Of a DNA stretch of 17,199 bases, positions 1-8,282 are shown piece after piece. The DNA is from Thermoleophilia bacterium (lineage in GTDB: Bacteria; Actinomycetota; Thermoleophilia; Gaiellales; SKUG01): NCBI GenBank assembly GCA_025964465.1, contig JAOPYS010000176.1, positions 1-17,199 of the forward strand. Direction: 5' to 3'. The notes under the pieces were generated by a model. The model was given only the letters and a program-made list of their open reading frames with translations. It was not told where the DNA came from and ran no database searches. The translations under genes and the position numbers were made by a program. Position 1 is the stretch's first letter, and every line of letters starts with the position of its first letter.

Positions 1-75
1 GGATCCGGCAAGGGGGTGGGGACGGCCGGGACGGCGGCGTGCGATCCGGCTGGCCAACGGGTAGCACCCGCTCGC

Positions 76-1353
76 ATGCCGCGCCTCGCCGTCGCCTTCC
101 TCGTCGCCCTGTCCGCGCTGCTGTGGGTGCCGTCCGGCGCCGCCGCACACGCCCGGCTCGTGGGCTCGGAACCGGCGAACGAGGCCGTCGTCGCCACCGC
201 GCCGAAGGCACTCGTGCTCGAGTTCAGCGGTTCGGTCACCGCCGGGGCCGGGTCCATCCAGGTGTACGCGCCCGACGAGCGCCGGGTGGACCGCGGTGCG
301 CCGACGCCGTCGAAGGGCACCCGGCTGACGCAGCGCATCGATGCCGACCAGCAGGGCACGTACGGCGTCGCCTACCGCGTGTCGAGCGAGGACGGCCACG
401 TCGTCACGGGCGCCACGACCTTCGTGGTCGGCTCCGCGTCGGCGGGCGGGCGCGGCGCGGCCGGGGCGTCGCGCGACGCGGCGCACGTCGACCGCAGGCT
501 CGAGGCCGCGTTCTCCACCGCGCGGTTCGTCGAGGTGCTCGCCCTGCTCATCGCGGCGGGCGGGGGGATCTTCGCGTGCCTGGTCGCGCCCGGCTGGCGG
601 CCGCGGGCCGTCGTGCCGGCGCTCGTGGTGCTGCTCGTGGCCTATGCCGCGGGCTTCGTCCTCAACGCCGCCATCATCCGCGGCGGGGGCATCGGCGACG
701 CGCTCGACGGCGACACGCTGCGCGCCGCGGCGGACACGCCCTTCGGGTTGTCACTCCAGGTGCGCGCCATCGTCGCGGTGGTGGCGATCGCCCCGGCGCT
801 GCTGCTGCGCCGTGGTCGCGAGCTGGAGCCGGTCGGGCGCTGGGCGCTCGCTGTGGTGTTCGTCGGCCTGGCCGCCAGCCTCTCGATCACCGGGCACGCC
901 GTCACCACCGAACCCACGTGGCTGCGCATGCCGCTCGACATGGTGCACGTCACGGCGGCGGCGGTCTGGATCGGCGGGTTGCTGCAGCTCGCCGCGATGG
1001 CGCCGTCGGCGTCGTCGCGCGTTCCGGCGATCATCCGGTTCAGCCGCACGGCGTTCGCCTGCGTCGTGGTGCTGCTGCTGAGCGGGATCTATGCGACCTG
1101 GGCGGAGCTCGGGCTCCACCCCGGCGAGCTGCTCGACTCGCGGTACGGGCGGCTGGTGGTCGCGAAGTTCGTCATCTACCTCGGCACCATGCCGCTCGCG
1201 GGCACCAACATGCAGACCTTCGTCCCCCAACTCCGCCGACGGCCCGCCGACGCACCACGCATGCTGCGCCAGTACGTGTGGCGGGAGCTGGCCCTGCTCG
1301 TCGTGGTGCTCGCGCTGACGGTGTGGCTCATCGCCACGCCGCAGCCGCACTGA
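76..1353 (+). CDS. CopC-CopD fusion copper resistance/import protein
   Basis: Predicted envelope copper protein, similar in layout to B. subtilis YcnJ. An N-terminal signal peptide (residues 1-24 from the ATG at 76) ends in GAAA before HARLVGSEP, so cleavage would expose the N-terminal His that CopC domains use as a copper ligand. The CopC domain spans about 25-120 and has the typical SSEDGHVVTG stretch near residue 108. The rest is a polytopic CopD domain with hydrophobic helices, GHAVTTEP, DMVHVTAAAVWIGG and a C-terminal YGRLVVAKFVIYLG segment. An in-frame GTG at 16 exists and the frame is open to the window edge, so the start could lie upstream. I chose 76 because it gives a clean signal peptide. 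The gene converges on the repeat-protein gene 12 bp away. CopD is a family-based call; whether it imports or detoxifies copper cannot be told here. Confidence 0.88.
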   Translation: MPRLAVAFLVALSALLWVPSGAAAHARLVGSEPANEAVVATAPKALVLEFSGSVTAGAGSIQVYAPDERRVDRGAPTPSKGTRLTQRIDADQQGTYGVAYRVSSEDGHVVTGATTFVVGSASAGGRGAAGASRDAAHVDRRLEAAFSTARFVEVLALLIAAGGGIFACLVAPGWRPRAVVPALVVLLVAYAAGFVLNAAIIRGGGIGDALDGDTLRAAADTPFGLSLQVRAIVAVVAIAPALLLRRGRELEPVGRWALAVVFVGLAASLSITGHAVTTEPTWLRMPLDMVHVTAAAVWIGGLLQLAAMAPSASSRVPAIIRFSRTAFACVVVLLLSGIYATWAELGLHPGELLDSRYGRLVVAKFVIYLGTMPLAGTNMQTFVPQLRRRPADAPRMLRQYVWRELALLVVVLALTVWLIATPQPH

Positions 1354-1365
1354 CGCCGACGCGGG

Positions 1366-1806
1366 TCAGCCGGCGACGGCCTCGTATCGACCCGTGCTCG
1401 GGTTGAGGCGGAAGCTCCACCCGGGGGGCAGCAGCTCGTACCGGCCCGAGCTGGGGTTGAGGCGGAACTCGTGCCCGCTCATCGCCATCACGTACTGACC
1501 GGTCGAGGGGTTCAGCTTGAACGACCCGCCGGGCGGGACCTTCTCGTAGCGGCCCGAGCTCGGGTTCAGCTGGAAGTCCCAGCCCTGCGGCAGCGATTCG
1601 TACTGCCCGGTGCTCGGGTTGAGCCGGAAGTCCCCGGTCGGCGGCGTCGCCTCGTAGCGCCCGGTGGAGGGGTTGAGCTTGAACACCCACCCGGGCGGGA
1701 GGTTCTCGGCCTGACCGGTGCTCGGGTTGACGGTCCAGTCGGTCGGGGCGACGGGTCGCGGGCTCACGGAGATGGCGACGGGCGGGGCCGGGGGCACGAT
1801 TCGCAT
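1366..1806 (-). CDS. Small protein of seven tandem 18-residue repeats, function unknown
   Basis: 146 residues with no signal peptide or membrane segment. After a Pro-rich leader (1-22) come units at 23-40, 41-58, 59-76, 77-94, 95-112, 113-130 and a shortened last unit at 131-146. The consensus is roughly [DSE]F[KR]LNPS[TS]G[RQ]YE.LPPGW, with NPS[TS]G kept in all seven. The start at 1806 is supported by gaggaag about 9 nt upstream; a longer open frame to 2052 runs into the M23 gene and has no repeat character. The gene lies 26 bp after the M23 peptidase stop, so the two are probably co-transcribed. The LPPGW...GRYE spacing recalls the first strands of a WW domain, and the repetition recalls OCRE-type aromatic repeats, but I do not recognise the family. 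A beta-hairpin array for binding or scaffolding is inference only. Confidence 0.8.
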   Translation of the reverse strand: MRIVPPAPPVAISVSPRPVAPTDWTVNPSTGQAENLPPGWVFKLNPSTGRYEATPPTGDFRLNPSTGQYESLPQGWDFQLNPSSGRYEKVPPGGSFKLNPSTGQYVMAMSGHEFRLNPSSGRYELLPPGWSFRLNPSTGRYEAVAG

Positions 1807-1832
1807 GGGCGTGTCTTCCTCGTGGTGGCGTG

Positions 1833-3044
1833 CTACAGGTACTGCATGGGGTCCTGCGGGGCCCCGTTGACGCGCGTCTCGAAGTGCACGTGGGGGCCGA
1901 AGCAGTGTCCGGTGCAGCCGCTGAATCCGATGACCTGGCCCTGCGTCACCATCTGCCCGACGGACGTGGCGACACGCGTCTGGTGGCCGTACGCGGTGGC
2001 GAGGCCGTTGGCGTGCTGGATGAGCACGAAGTTGCCGTACCCGCTCTCCCACCCGGCGTAGATGACGACGCCGGCGGCGGCCGCACCGATCGGGGTGCCG
2101 CTCGGCACCGCGATGTCGATCCCTGCGTGGAGGCGACCCCAGCGCTGCCCGAAGGGGCTGACGACCGGACCGTTGACCGGCCAGATCAAGCCGCTGGCGG
2201 AGGCGAGGCCGCCGATCTGACCGGCGTAGGCGGTCGAGCCGTTCTTGATCACGTCCTGCAGGACCTTGGCGTCACCCTCGAGGTCGTCGAGGCGCGTCAT
2301 GACCTCCTGCTCTCGGTCGTGCAGGTGCTGCAACGCCCGGTCGCGGTCGGCCTTCGCCGCGGCGACCTCGTCGCGGGCCGCCTGGGCCTGCTCGCGCTTC
2401 GCCTCCACGGAGGCGCGTTCGTCCTTGAGCGACGCGATGTCGCGGCGGATCTCGAAGCGCAGCTGCACGTTGCGGGCCCGCTTGACCCGGAGGCCGCGCT
2501 CGGCGGAGGCGATCCGGCCGATCACCTGCTCGTCGAGACCGACGACCTGGGACAGGGCCTCCTCACGCTGGAACAGGTCACGCAGGTCGCCGGCGCCGGC
2601 GAGCTGCTCGACCATGCCGGTGTCGCCCGCCATGTAGGCGGCGACCACGCGCTTCTCGAGCAGGTCACGCGCGGCGCCCAGCTCCGCGGTGAGGCGGGTG
2701 ATCTCGACCCGCTGCTGCTCGCGCTGGCGCCGCAGCTCGGCGATGCGGGCCGTCCGGCGCTCGATCTGGTAGTCGAGCCCGTCGACGCTCGTCTCGAGCT
2801 CCTGGAGCGGACCCTCCAGCACCTGGATGCGGTCGTTGAGCACCGAGACCTGCTTGACCAGCGCCTGCTGGCGCTCGTCGATGACGCCGAGCTCGCTCTT
2901 GGCCTGCCGCGCCGAGGTGCGGGTCTGGTCGAGGCGATCCTCGAGGACGCCGGCGGAGGCCACGGCCGTGAAGATGGCCACGCCGACGGTGGCGAGCGCG
3001 GCGCTGCGGCGCAGGCCGCGGTGCATTCGGGAGACGCGATTCAT
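1833..3044 (-). CDS. M23 family murein peptidase with N-terminal coiled coil (EnvC/NlpD-like)
   Basis: 403 residues. A short basic N-terminus and hydrophobic stretch (about 13-31, ending AVASA) act as signal peptide or anchor. A long charged coiled coil covers about 33-265. The C-terminal LytM/peptidase M23 domain (about 285-400) keeps the zinc site: H306 and D310 in GRLHAGIDIAVP, and H385/H387 in GPHVHFE, plus H354 in AYGHQ. With these residues it looks catalytically competent, unlike degenerate EnvC activators. C377 and C381 (SGCTGHC) may form a disulfide. Family knowledge places such proteins outside the membrane, cutting peptidoglycan cross-links or stem peptides during growth or division. 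It follows the zinc-ribbon gene by 39 bp and precedes the repeat-protein gene on the same strand. The start at 3044 has no strong ribosome binding site; ATG 3026 is an alternative. Confidence 0.93.
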   Translation of the reverse strand: MNRVSRMHRGLRRSAALATVGVAIFTAVASAGVLEDRLDQTRTSARQAKSELGVIDERQQALVKQVSVLNDRIQVLEGPLQELETSVDGLDYQIERRTARIAELRRQREQQRVEITRLTAELGAARDLLEKRVVAAYMAGDTGMVEQLAGAGDLRDLFQREEALSQVVGLDEQVIGRIASAERGLRVKRARNVQLRFEIRRDIASLKDERASVEAKREQAQAARDEVAAAKADRDRALQHLHDREQEVMTRLDDLEGDAKVLQDVIKNGSTAYAGQIGGLASASGLIWPVNGPVVSPFGQRWGRLHAGIDIAVPSGTPIGAAAAGVVIYAGWESGYGNFVLIQHANGLATAYGHQTRVATSVGQMVTQGQVIGFSGCTGHCFGPHVHFETRVNGAPQDPMQYL

Positions 3045-3059
3045 GCGCCAAGTACAGCA

Positions 3060-3069
3060 CCCTGCAGGG
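3060..3069. promoter_or_regulatory. 10-bp perfect palindrome upstream of the M23 gene
   Basis: CCCTGCAGGG is a perfect palindrome centred about 20 bp before the M23 start codon, within the 39-bp gap after the zinc-ribbon gene. Its position would suit an operator or a weak hairpin, but a 10-bp palindrome in GC-rich DNA can occur by chance and no second copy was seen. Confidence 0.2.
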
Positions 3070-4107
3070 ATTTGCTGCTGGCGTCAGGGCCCCGGGTGGC
3101 CGCCGTGGGGCGGCGGGCCGGCCGGGTCGGCCCCGCCCGGAGCGGCGCTGTCGGCCACGCCGCGCGAGCCCCCGGCGCTGCGCGAGCGACGTTCGGCGTC
3201 GAGCGCGTGGATGCGCTGGTCCTGCCCGAGCATCTGTCGCTCCATGGCCAGCACGCGCTGCGCGCCGGCGTGCAGGTCGGCGGGCAGCTGCCCGTGCCGG
3301 AACGAGCGGTAGGCGCCCTCGCCGAGCGCGTTCACGCGGCGCGTGCGCTCGTCGCGCATCGCGCGGTAGCGCTCGCGCTCGCGGCGCATCGAGAGCTGGC
3401 CCTCGGTGCGCTCGCGGATGCGGCCGGTGCGTCGGTCGACGAGGTCGCGCAGGCGGGTGTGCCGACGCAGCAGGAACCGGTGCTGGCGCTCGCGCGGCAG
3501 GGAGAGGTACCAGATCCACAGGAGCATCGCGAGCAGGACGAAGCCACCGGACTCGGCCCCCCCGGCGCCGCGCACCATCGCGGCGCCCCAGACCACCCAG
3601 CCCGCGACGAGCATGCCGATCGCCGCCGTGGCGATGAGCGTCGAGACCAGGCGCGACTCGCCCTGCTCGTGCTCGCTGGCCGAATCCTCGTCCTCCAGCC
3701 ACGCGGAGGGCCCGTCGCCGAAGAAGTCGCCGAAGGGGTTCTCTGGGTCGCGCGGGGGCGGGACAAGCTCGTGGGGCTGTGGGGTGGGGCCGTGCGAACC
3801 GAAGGCCGGCAGCGCTGCCTCGACCTGGGCCGCGCGCGCGCGGACGTACTCGCGTTGCGCGTCGACCGGGTCCACCCCGAGCGGACGGATCGGCGTTGCG
3901 GCCGGAGGTGGCGGGCCCGCGGGCTCCGGCGGCGCCTCCACCGGATCGGGGGTCGACACGCCCTCGTACTCGTGGGCGCGGTGGTTGGCGCCGGCGCTGC
4001 CCGAGTCGTGTTCGGAGAGGTAGAGCACGTTCTGGGCCGGGGGCTCGTCGGGCACGGCGACGACGACCGGAGGCGTGGTGCCGCCCGGCAGGGTGGCCGC
4101 CGAGCCG

Positions 4108-6273
<2,166 letters not shown>

Positions 6274-6289
6274 CGTGGCGTGCCCCCGC

Positions 6290-6727
6290 TCACGTCTTCG
6301 AGCCCGAGTCGCCCTTGGAGGACTCGAACTTCGACGGACACTTGGTGATGAGCGAACCGGGCACGGCCTGGAACGTCTCGCGGCCGCTCTGCGCGTCCCG
6401 GTGCAGCCGGCCCTTGATGATCACGTTGCGGCCGATGCGGAACGCATCCGGCACCGAACCGCGGTAGACGACGCGGGTCTTGTTGCGCCCGTCGCGGTCG
6501 GTGACGTGGAAGACGAAGCGGTCGCCCTGCTGGCCGCTCGTGGGGCCGGCAGCGATCCCGTCGAGCTGCACGGTCTGCGACGTGGCCTGCTCGCGGTGCG
6601 ACACGAGTTCCGACGCCTGCAGGAGCGGTTCGCTCACGTCGCCGCCGCGCAGTGCGACGTACGCGGTGAACGTCGCGAGCACGACGGCCATGCCAAGTGC
6701 GGCGATGAGGCGGAAGCGGCGGTTCAT
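6290..6727 (-). CDS. ccmE: CcmE, periplasmic heme chaperone, Cys (CxxxF) variant
   Basis: 145 residues: a basic N-terminus with a membrane anchor (about 7-26), then an OB-fold-like domain with VVYRGSVPDAFRIGRNVIIKG (given here in parts: VVYRGSVPD at 87-95, VIIKG at 102-106) and a short disordered Ser/Lys tail. CcmE receives heme covalently and passes it to CcmF. Classical proteins bind heme through His in an HxxxY motif; here the equivalent site reads LITKCPSKFE, with C130 replacing His and F134 replacing Tyr. A CxxxY form is known from Desulfovibrio and archaea, so the Cys is an established alternative, but Phe in the last position is less usual. The start at 6727 fits a TAGGAT box 8 nt upstream on the same strand, suggesting a leaderless message. 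ccmF follows by 16 bp. Confidence 0.93.
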   Translation of the reverse strand: MNRRFRLIAALGMAVVLATFTAYVALRGGDVSEPLLQASELVSHREQATSQTVQLDGIAAGPTSGQQGDRFVFHVTDRDGRNKTRVVYRGSVPDAFRIGRNVIIKGRLHRDAQSGRETFQAVPGSLITKCPSKFESSKGDSGSKT

Positions 6728-6735
6728 TGCGCCGT

Positions 6736-6741
6736 ATCCTA
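6736..6741 (-). promoter_or_regulatory. Candidate -10 box of ccmE (leaderless)
   Basis: TAGGAT on the minus strand matches the actinobacterial TAnnnT -10 pattern and ends 8 nt before the ATG, so transcription would begin at or near the start codon. No convincing -35 box was seen. This would be the promoter for the ccmE-ccmF run. Confidence 0.45.
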
Positions 6742-6777
6742 CGCCCGCCGCCCGCCGCGGGCGTCGACCTGCCCCGC

Positions 6778-7038
6778 CTACCCGAGACCGTTCGGATTCA
6801 GGACCGAGTACGCCCGCGCCTCCGCCCGCATCCCGGGGTACGTCCGCCCCTGCCAGAACGCGTCATCCCGCGCCCGCACCTCGGCATCACGCGCCCGCAA
6901 CGCCTCGGTCCACGCCCGGGCGTGCTGCGTCGCCCGCACCCCCGCCCTGTGGCGGCTCCACCCATCCGACCCCGCCGCGACGACCGCGACGACCGTGACC
7001 AGCAGGACGAGCGAACGGGCGGTTCCGAAGGTACGCAT
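6778..7038 (-). CDS. Small single-helix membrane protein, function unknown
   Basis: 86 residues from the ATG at 7038: one hydrophobic helix (about 8-23) and then a short polar, Arg/Ala-rich domain. I chose this start because it places the helix at the N-terminus; the open frame continues to 7167 but that extension is Arg-rich and unlike a protein start. Residues 45-65 (EALRARDAEVRARD ... QGR) match residues 89-109 of the 209-residue protein at 7452-8081 without gaps, 13 of 21 identical, so the two are probably paralogous. The gene ends 50 bp before ccmE on the same strand. No ribosome binding site of note and no known family. Confidence 0.62.
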   Translation of the reverse strand: MRTFGTARSLVLLVTVVAVVAAGSDGWSRHRAGVRATQHARAWTEALRARDAEVRARDDAFWQGRTYPGMRAEARAYSVLNPNGLG

Positions 7039-7066
7039 GCCAGCACGTCGAGCCCGGCCCCCCATT

Positions 7067-7085
7067 CGTCCCGCTCCGCGGGACG
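7067..7085. repeat. 8-bp perfect hairpin with 3-nt loop
   Basis: cgtcccgc at 7067-7074 pairs perfectly with gcgggacg at 7078-7085. It sits about 30 bp upstream of the small minus-strand gene that starts at 7038, so it would lie in that gene's 5' leader or promoter. Role unknown. Confidence 0.6.
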
Positions 7086-7123
7086 CCGTGCACACGCGGC
7101 GCGCAGCGCGGCGCAGAACAGGT

Positions 7124-7168
7124 AGTGCGTCACAGACGCGCCGGTATGCGGCGATTCCGTGACGCACT
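7124..7168. repeat. 10-bp perfect inverted repeat, 25-bp spacer
   Basis: agtgcgtcac at 7124-7133 is the exact reverse complement of gtgacgcact at 7159-7168. The wide spacer suits a two-half-site operator more than a tight RNA hairpin, although a large-loop stem is possible. It lies about 90 bp upstream of the minus-strand gene starting at 7038. Confidence 0.6.
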
Positions 7169-7215
7169 CCTCGGCATCAGACGCTTCCGCTGGTGCACAA
7201 GGTCCCACTCACGCA

Positions 7216-7339
7216 GCGGTCCGGGCGGCGGCGGTGGGCGGAAGGCTCGTCGCAGCACGGATGCTGCGACGGAGGCGAGGAGATCGCCGGATGAGCGATC
7301 TCCAGCCGCCCTTCCGCCCGCCGCTGCCGCCCGGACCGC
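7216..7339 (+). repeat. 30-bp inverted repeat enclosing two perfect hairpins (three-way junction; candidate structured RNA)
   Basis: The left arm 7216-7245 pairs with the right arm 7310-7339 over 30 consecutive positions: 28 Watson-Crick pairs and two that are G-T in DNA (7230/7325 and 7235/7320). Inside are a perfect 10-bp hairpin (7248-7257 with 7262-7271, loop cgga) and a perfect 9-bp hairpin (7279-7287 with 7295-7303, loop cggatga). The result is a three-way junction of 124 nt. In plus-strand RNA both exceptions are G-U wobbles and the stem is unbroken; in minus-strand RNA they become A-C mismatches. This favours a plus-strand RNA, though no promoter was identified. A miniature transposable element with 30-bp terminal repeats is the alternative; no flanking target duplication was seen. 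Confidence 0.75.
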
Positions 7340-7349
7340 GACCACAACG

Positions 7350-7375
7350 CCCTCCCCTCCCCTCACTCCTCCCCC
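7350..7375 (-). other. G-rich tract on the minus strand, weak quadruplex potential
   Basis: Read on the minus strand, four runs of 5, 4, 4 and 3 G lie in series, the last three separated by single bases and the first by 8 nt. This is just outside the strict four-run quadruplex rule. It lies directly downstream of the candidate terminator of the 7452-8081 gene. Confidence 0.3.
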
Positions 7376-7386
7376 ACCAACGACGT

Positions 7387-7418
7387 CGCGCCCCCGGTCC
7401 GTCTGGACCGAGGGCGCG
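7387..7418 (-). terminator. Candidate terminator hairpin of the 7452-8081 gene
   Basis: cgcgcccccggtcc (7387-7400) and ggaccgagggcgcg (7405-7418) form a 14-position stem with one mismatch and a 4-nt loop. It starts 33 bp after the minus-strand stop codon. There is no T-tract, which is common for terminators of GC-rich actinobacteria. It could also end a plus-strand transcript coming from the 7216-7339 element. Confidence 0.6.
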
Positions 7419-7451
7419 TCGCCGTGTGCCGAAGCCGTGTGGATCTGGCGG

Positions 7452-8081
7452 CTAGTTGACGATGACGTCGACCGGCTGGCCCGTGGCGTTGGCGATGCCC
7501 TGTGCCGAGGCGACCGCGCCGCCGACCGAGCCACCGTAGCCGTAGCCTCGACCGTAGCTGCTGTAGCCGCGGCCGCGGTAGCCGGAGCCGTAGCCCGAAC
7601 CGTAGCCGTAGCCCGTGTTGCGGTACCGGTAGCGGTCCGCGCCCATCGACTGGCCGATGGTGCGGCCCTGCGTGTAGCCCTGGCCGAAGGCCGTGGCCTG
7701 CGTGCGCAGCTTCTCGTACTGCGCCAGGAACTTCATCTCGGTCTGGCCCTGCTTGCGGCCCTGGTTCCAGCCCGCGTCGCGGCCTCGAACCTCGCCTTCC
7801 CGGCTGGAGAGCGCCTCGTACCGGCGCAGCTCACCCCAGCTCGGTGCACTGCCTCGAGCCGCGGCGAACCCGGCGACCGCAGCAGCGACGGCGAGCAGGA
7901 TGGCGATGAGCGCGAACCCTGCCTTGCTGCCTCCGCTGTTGCCGTCATGGCCCGACTGCACGATGACCGGTGCTGGCGCCTGCATCGGCGCGGCGGCATA
8001 GGTCGGCACCGTGAGTGCGGTGGAGTGGTGGTGCTGCGGCGCGTCGATTGCGTCCAGGTGCTTGGTGTAAGGGGAGTTCAC
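7452..8081 (-). CDS. Single-helix membrane protein with Gly/Tyr/Arg-rich tail, function unknown
   Basis: 209 residues starting at a GTG with aggagaagga about 5 nt upstream. The N-terminal 50 residues are polar with a His triplet at 17-19. One membrane helix spans about 54-75. A charged stretch follows with QGR repeats (WNQGRKQG at 105-112, YTQGRTIG at 136-143), then a low-complexity G/Y/R/S segment (about 149-184) of short GYGSGYGSGYRG-type units, and a hydrophobic C-terminus. Residues 89-109 match residues 45-65 of the small protein at 6778-7038. Gly/Tyr/Arg-rich tails can drive self-association, but that is inference. A strong hairpin follows the stop codon. It is divergent from ctaA. Family not recognised. 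Confidence 0.8.
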   Translation of the reverse strand: MNSPYTKHLDAIDAPQHHHSTALTVPTYAAAPMQAPAPVIVQSGHDGNSGGSKAGFALIAILLAVAAAVAGFAAARGSAPSWGELRRYEALSSREGEVRGRDAGWNQGRKQGQTEMKFLAQYEKLRTQATAFGQGYTQGRTIGQSMGADRYRYRNTGYGYGSGYGSGYRGRGYSSYGRGYGYGGSVGGAVASAQGIANATGQPVDVIVN

Positions 8082-8282
8082 GTCGATCCTTCTCCTCGTG
8101 AAAGGCTGCCGGAGGCTGCAGCTCCCGTGGTGGGAACCTCACCGCCGACATATGCTTCGGCACCCTGTTCATCGCCAACGCGGCCCTGCCCGGCGTCGCA
8201 ACACGCAGGGTGTTGGCCTCGAGTGGCCCTCCCCGTGGCCGCATCGGTGGCCTCCTGCGGGCGTCGGCTACCATCGATGGCG
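8082..8282. other. Divergent intergenic region between the GTG at 8081 and ctaA
   Basis: 201 bp that must hold the promoters of both flanking genes. A short stem (caacac at 8201-8206 with gtgttg at 8212-8217) and a TACCAT box at 8269-8274 are visible. I found no clear -10/-35 pair for the leftward gene. Confidence 0.5.
8269..8274 (+). promoter_or_regulatory. Candidate -10 box of ctaA (leaderless)
   Basis: TACCAT fits TAnnnT and ends 8 nt before the ATG at 8283. The other in-frame ATG at 8277 is only 2 nt away and would be inside the promoter melt region, which favours 8283 as the real start of a leaderless message. No clear -35 box. Confidence 0.45.

Larger units (their letters stand above)
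7039..7451. other. 413-bp non-coding interval rich in inverted repeats
   Basis: No convincing gene is seen between the two small membrane-protein genes. In order the interval holds: an 8-bp hairpin (7067-7085), a GC-alternating stretch near 7094-7117, a perfect 10-bp inverted repeat (7124-7133 with 7159-7168), a 30-bp inverted repeat enclosing two hairpins (7216-7339), a pyrimidine tract (7350-7378) and a 14-bp hairpin (7387-7418). Open frames crossing it are low-complexity Arg/Pro translations with no family resemblance. Confidence 0.8.

Noticed and set aside
1..6. GGATCC at the very start of the window
   Set aside because: Could be a cloning-site boundary, but the reading frame continues through it and the same hexamer occurs elsewhere by chance (for example near 8397 and 8745).
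1366..1806. CRISPR-like regular repeats of 54 bp
   Set aside because: The period is a multiple of three, units are contiguous without spacers and they stay in frame as protein repeats; this is a coding tandem repeat.
7216..7339. SRP 4.5S, 6S, RNase P or integron attC identity for the palindrome
   Set aside because: The SRP apical loop sequence, the 6S bubble, RNase P conserved blocks and attC core sites were not found; only general self-complementarity is shared.
7125..8282. Upstream extension of the ctaA reading frame
   Set aside because: It passes through the inverted-repeat region and over the leftward 209-residue gene in antisense; no CtaA relative has such an N-terminus.
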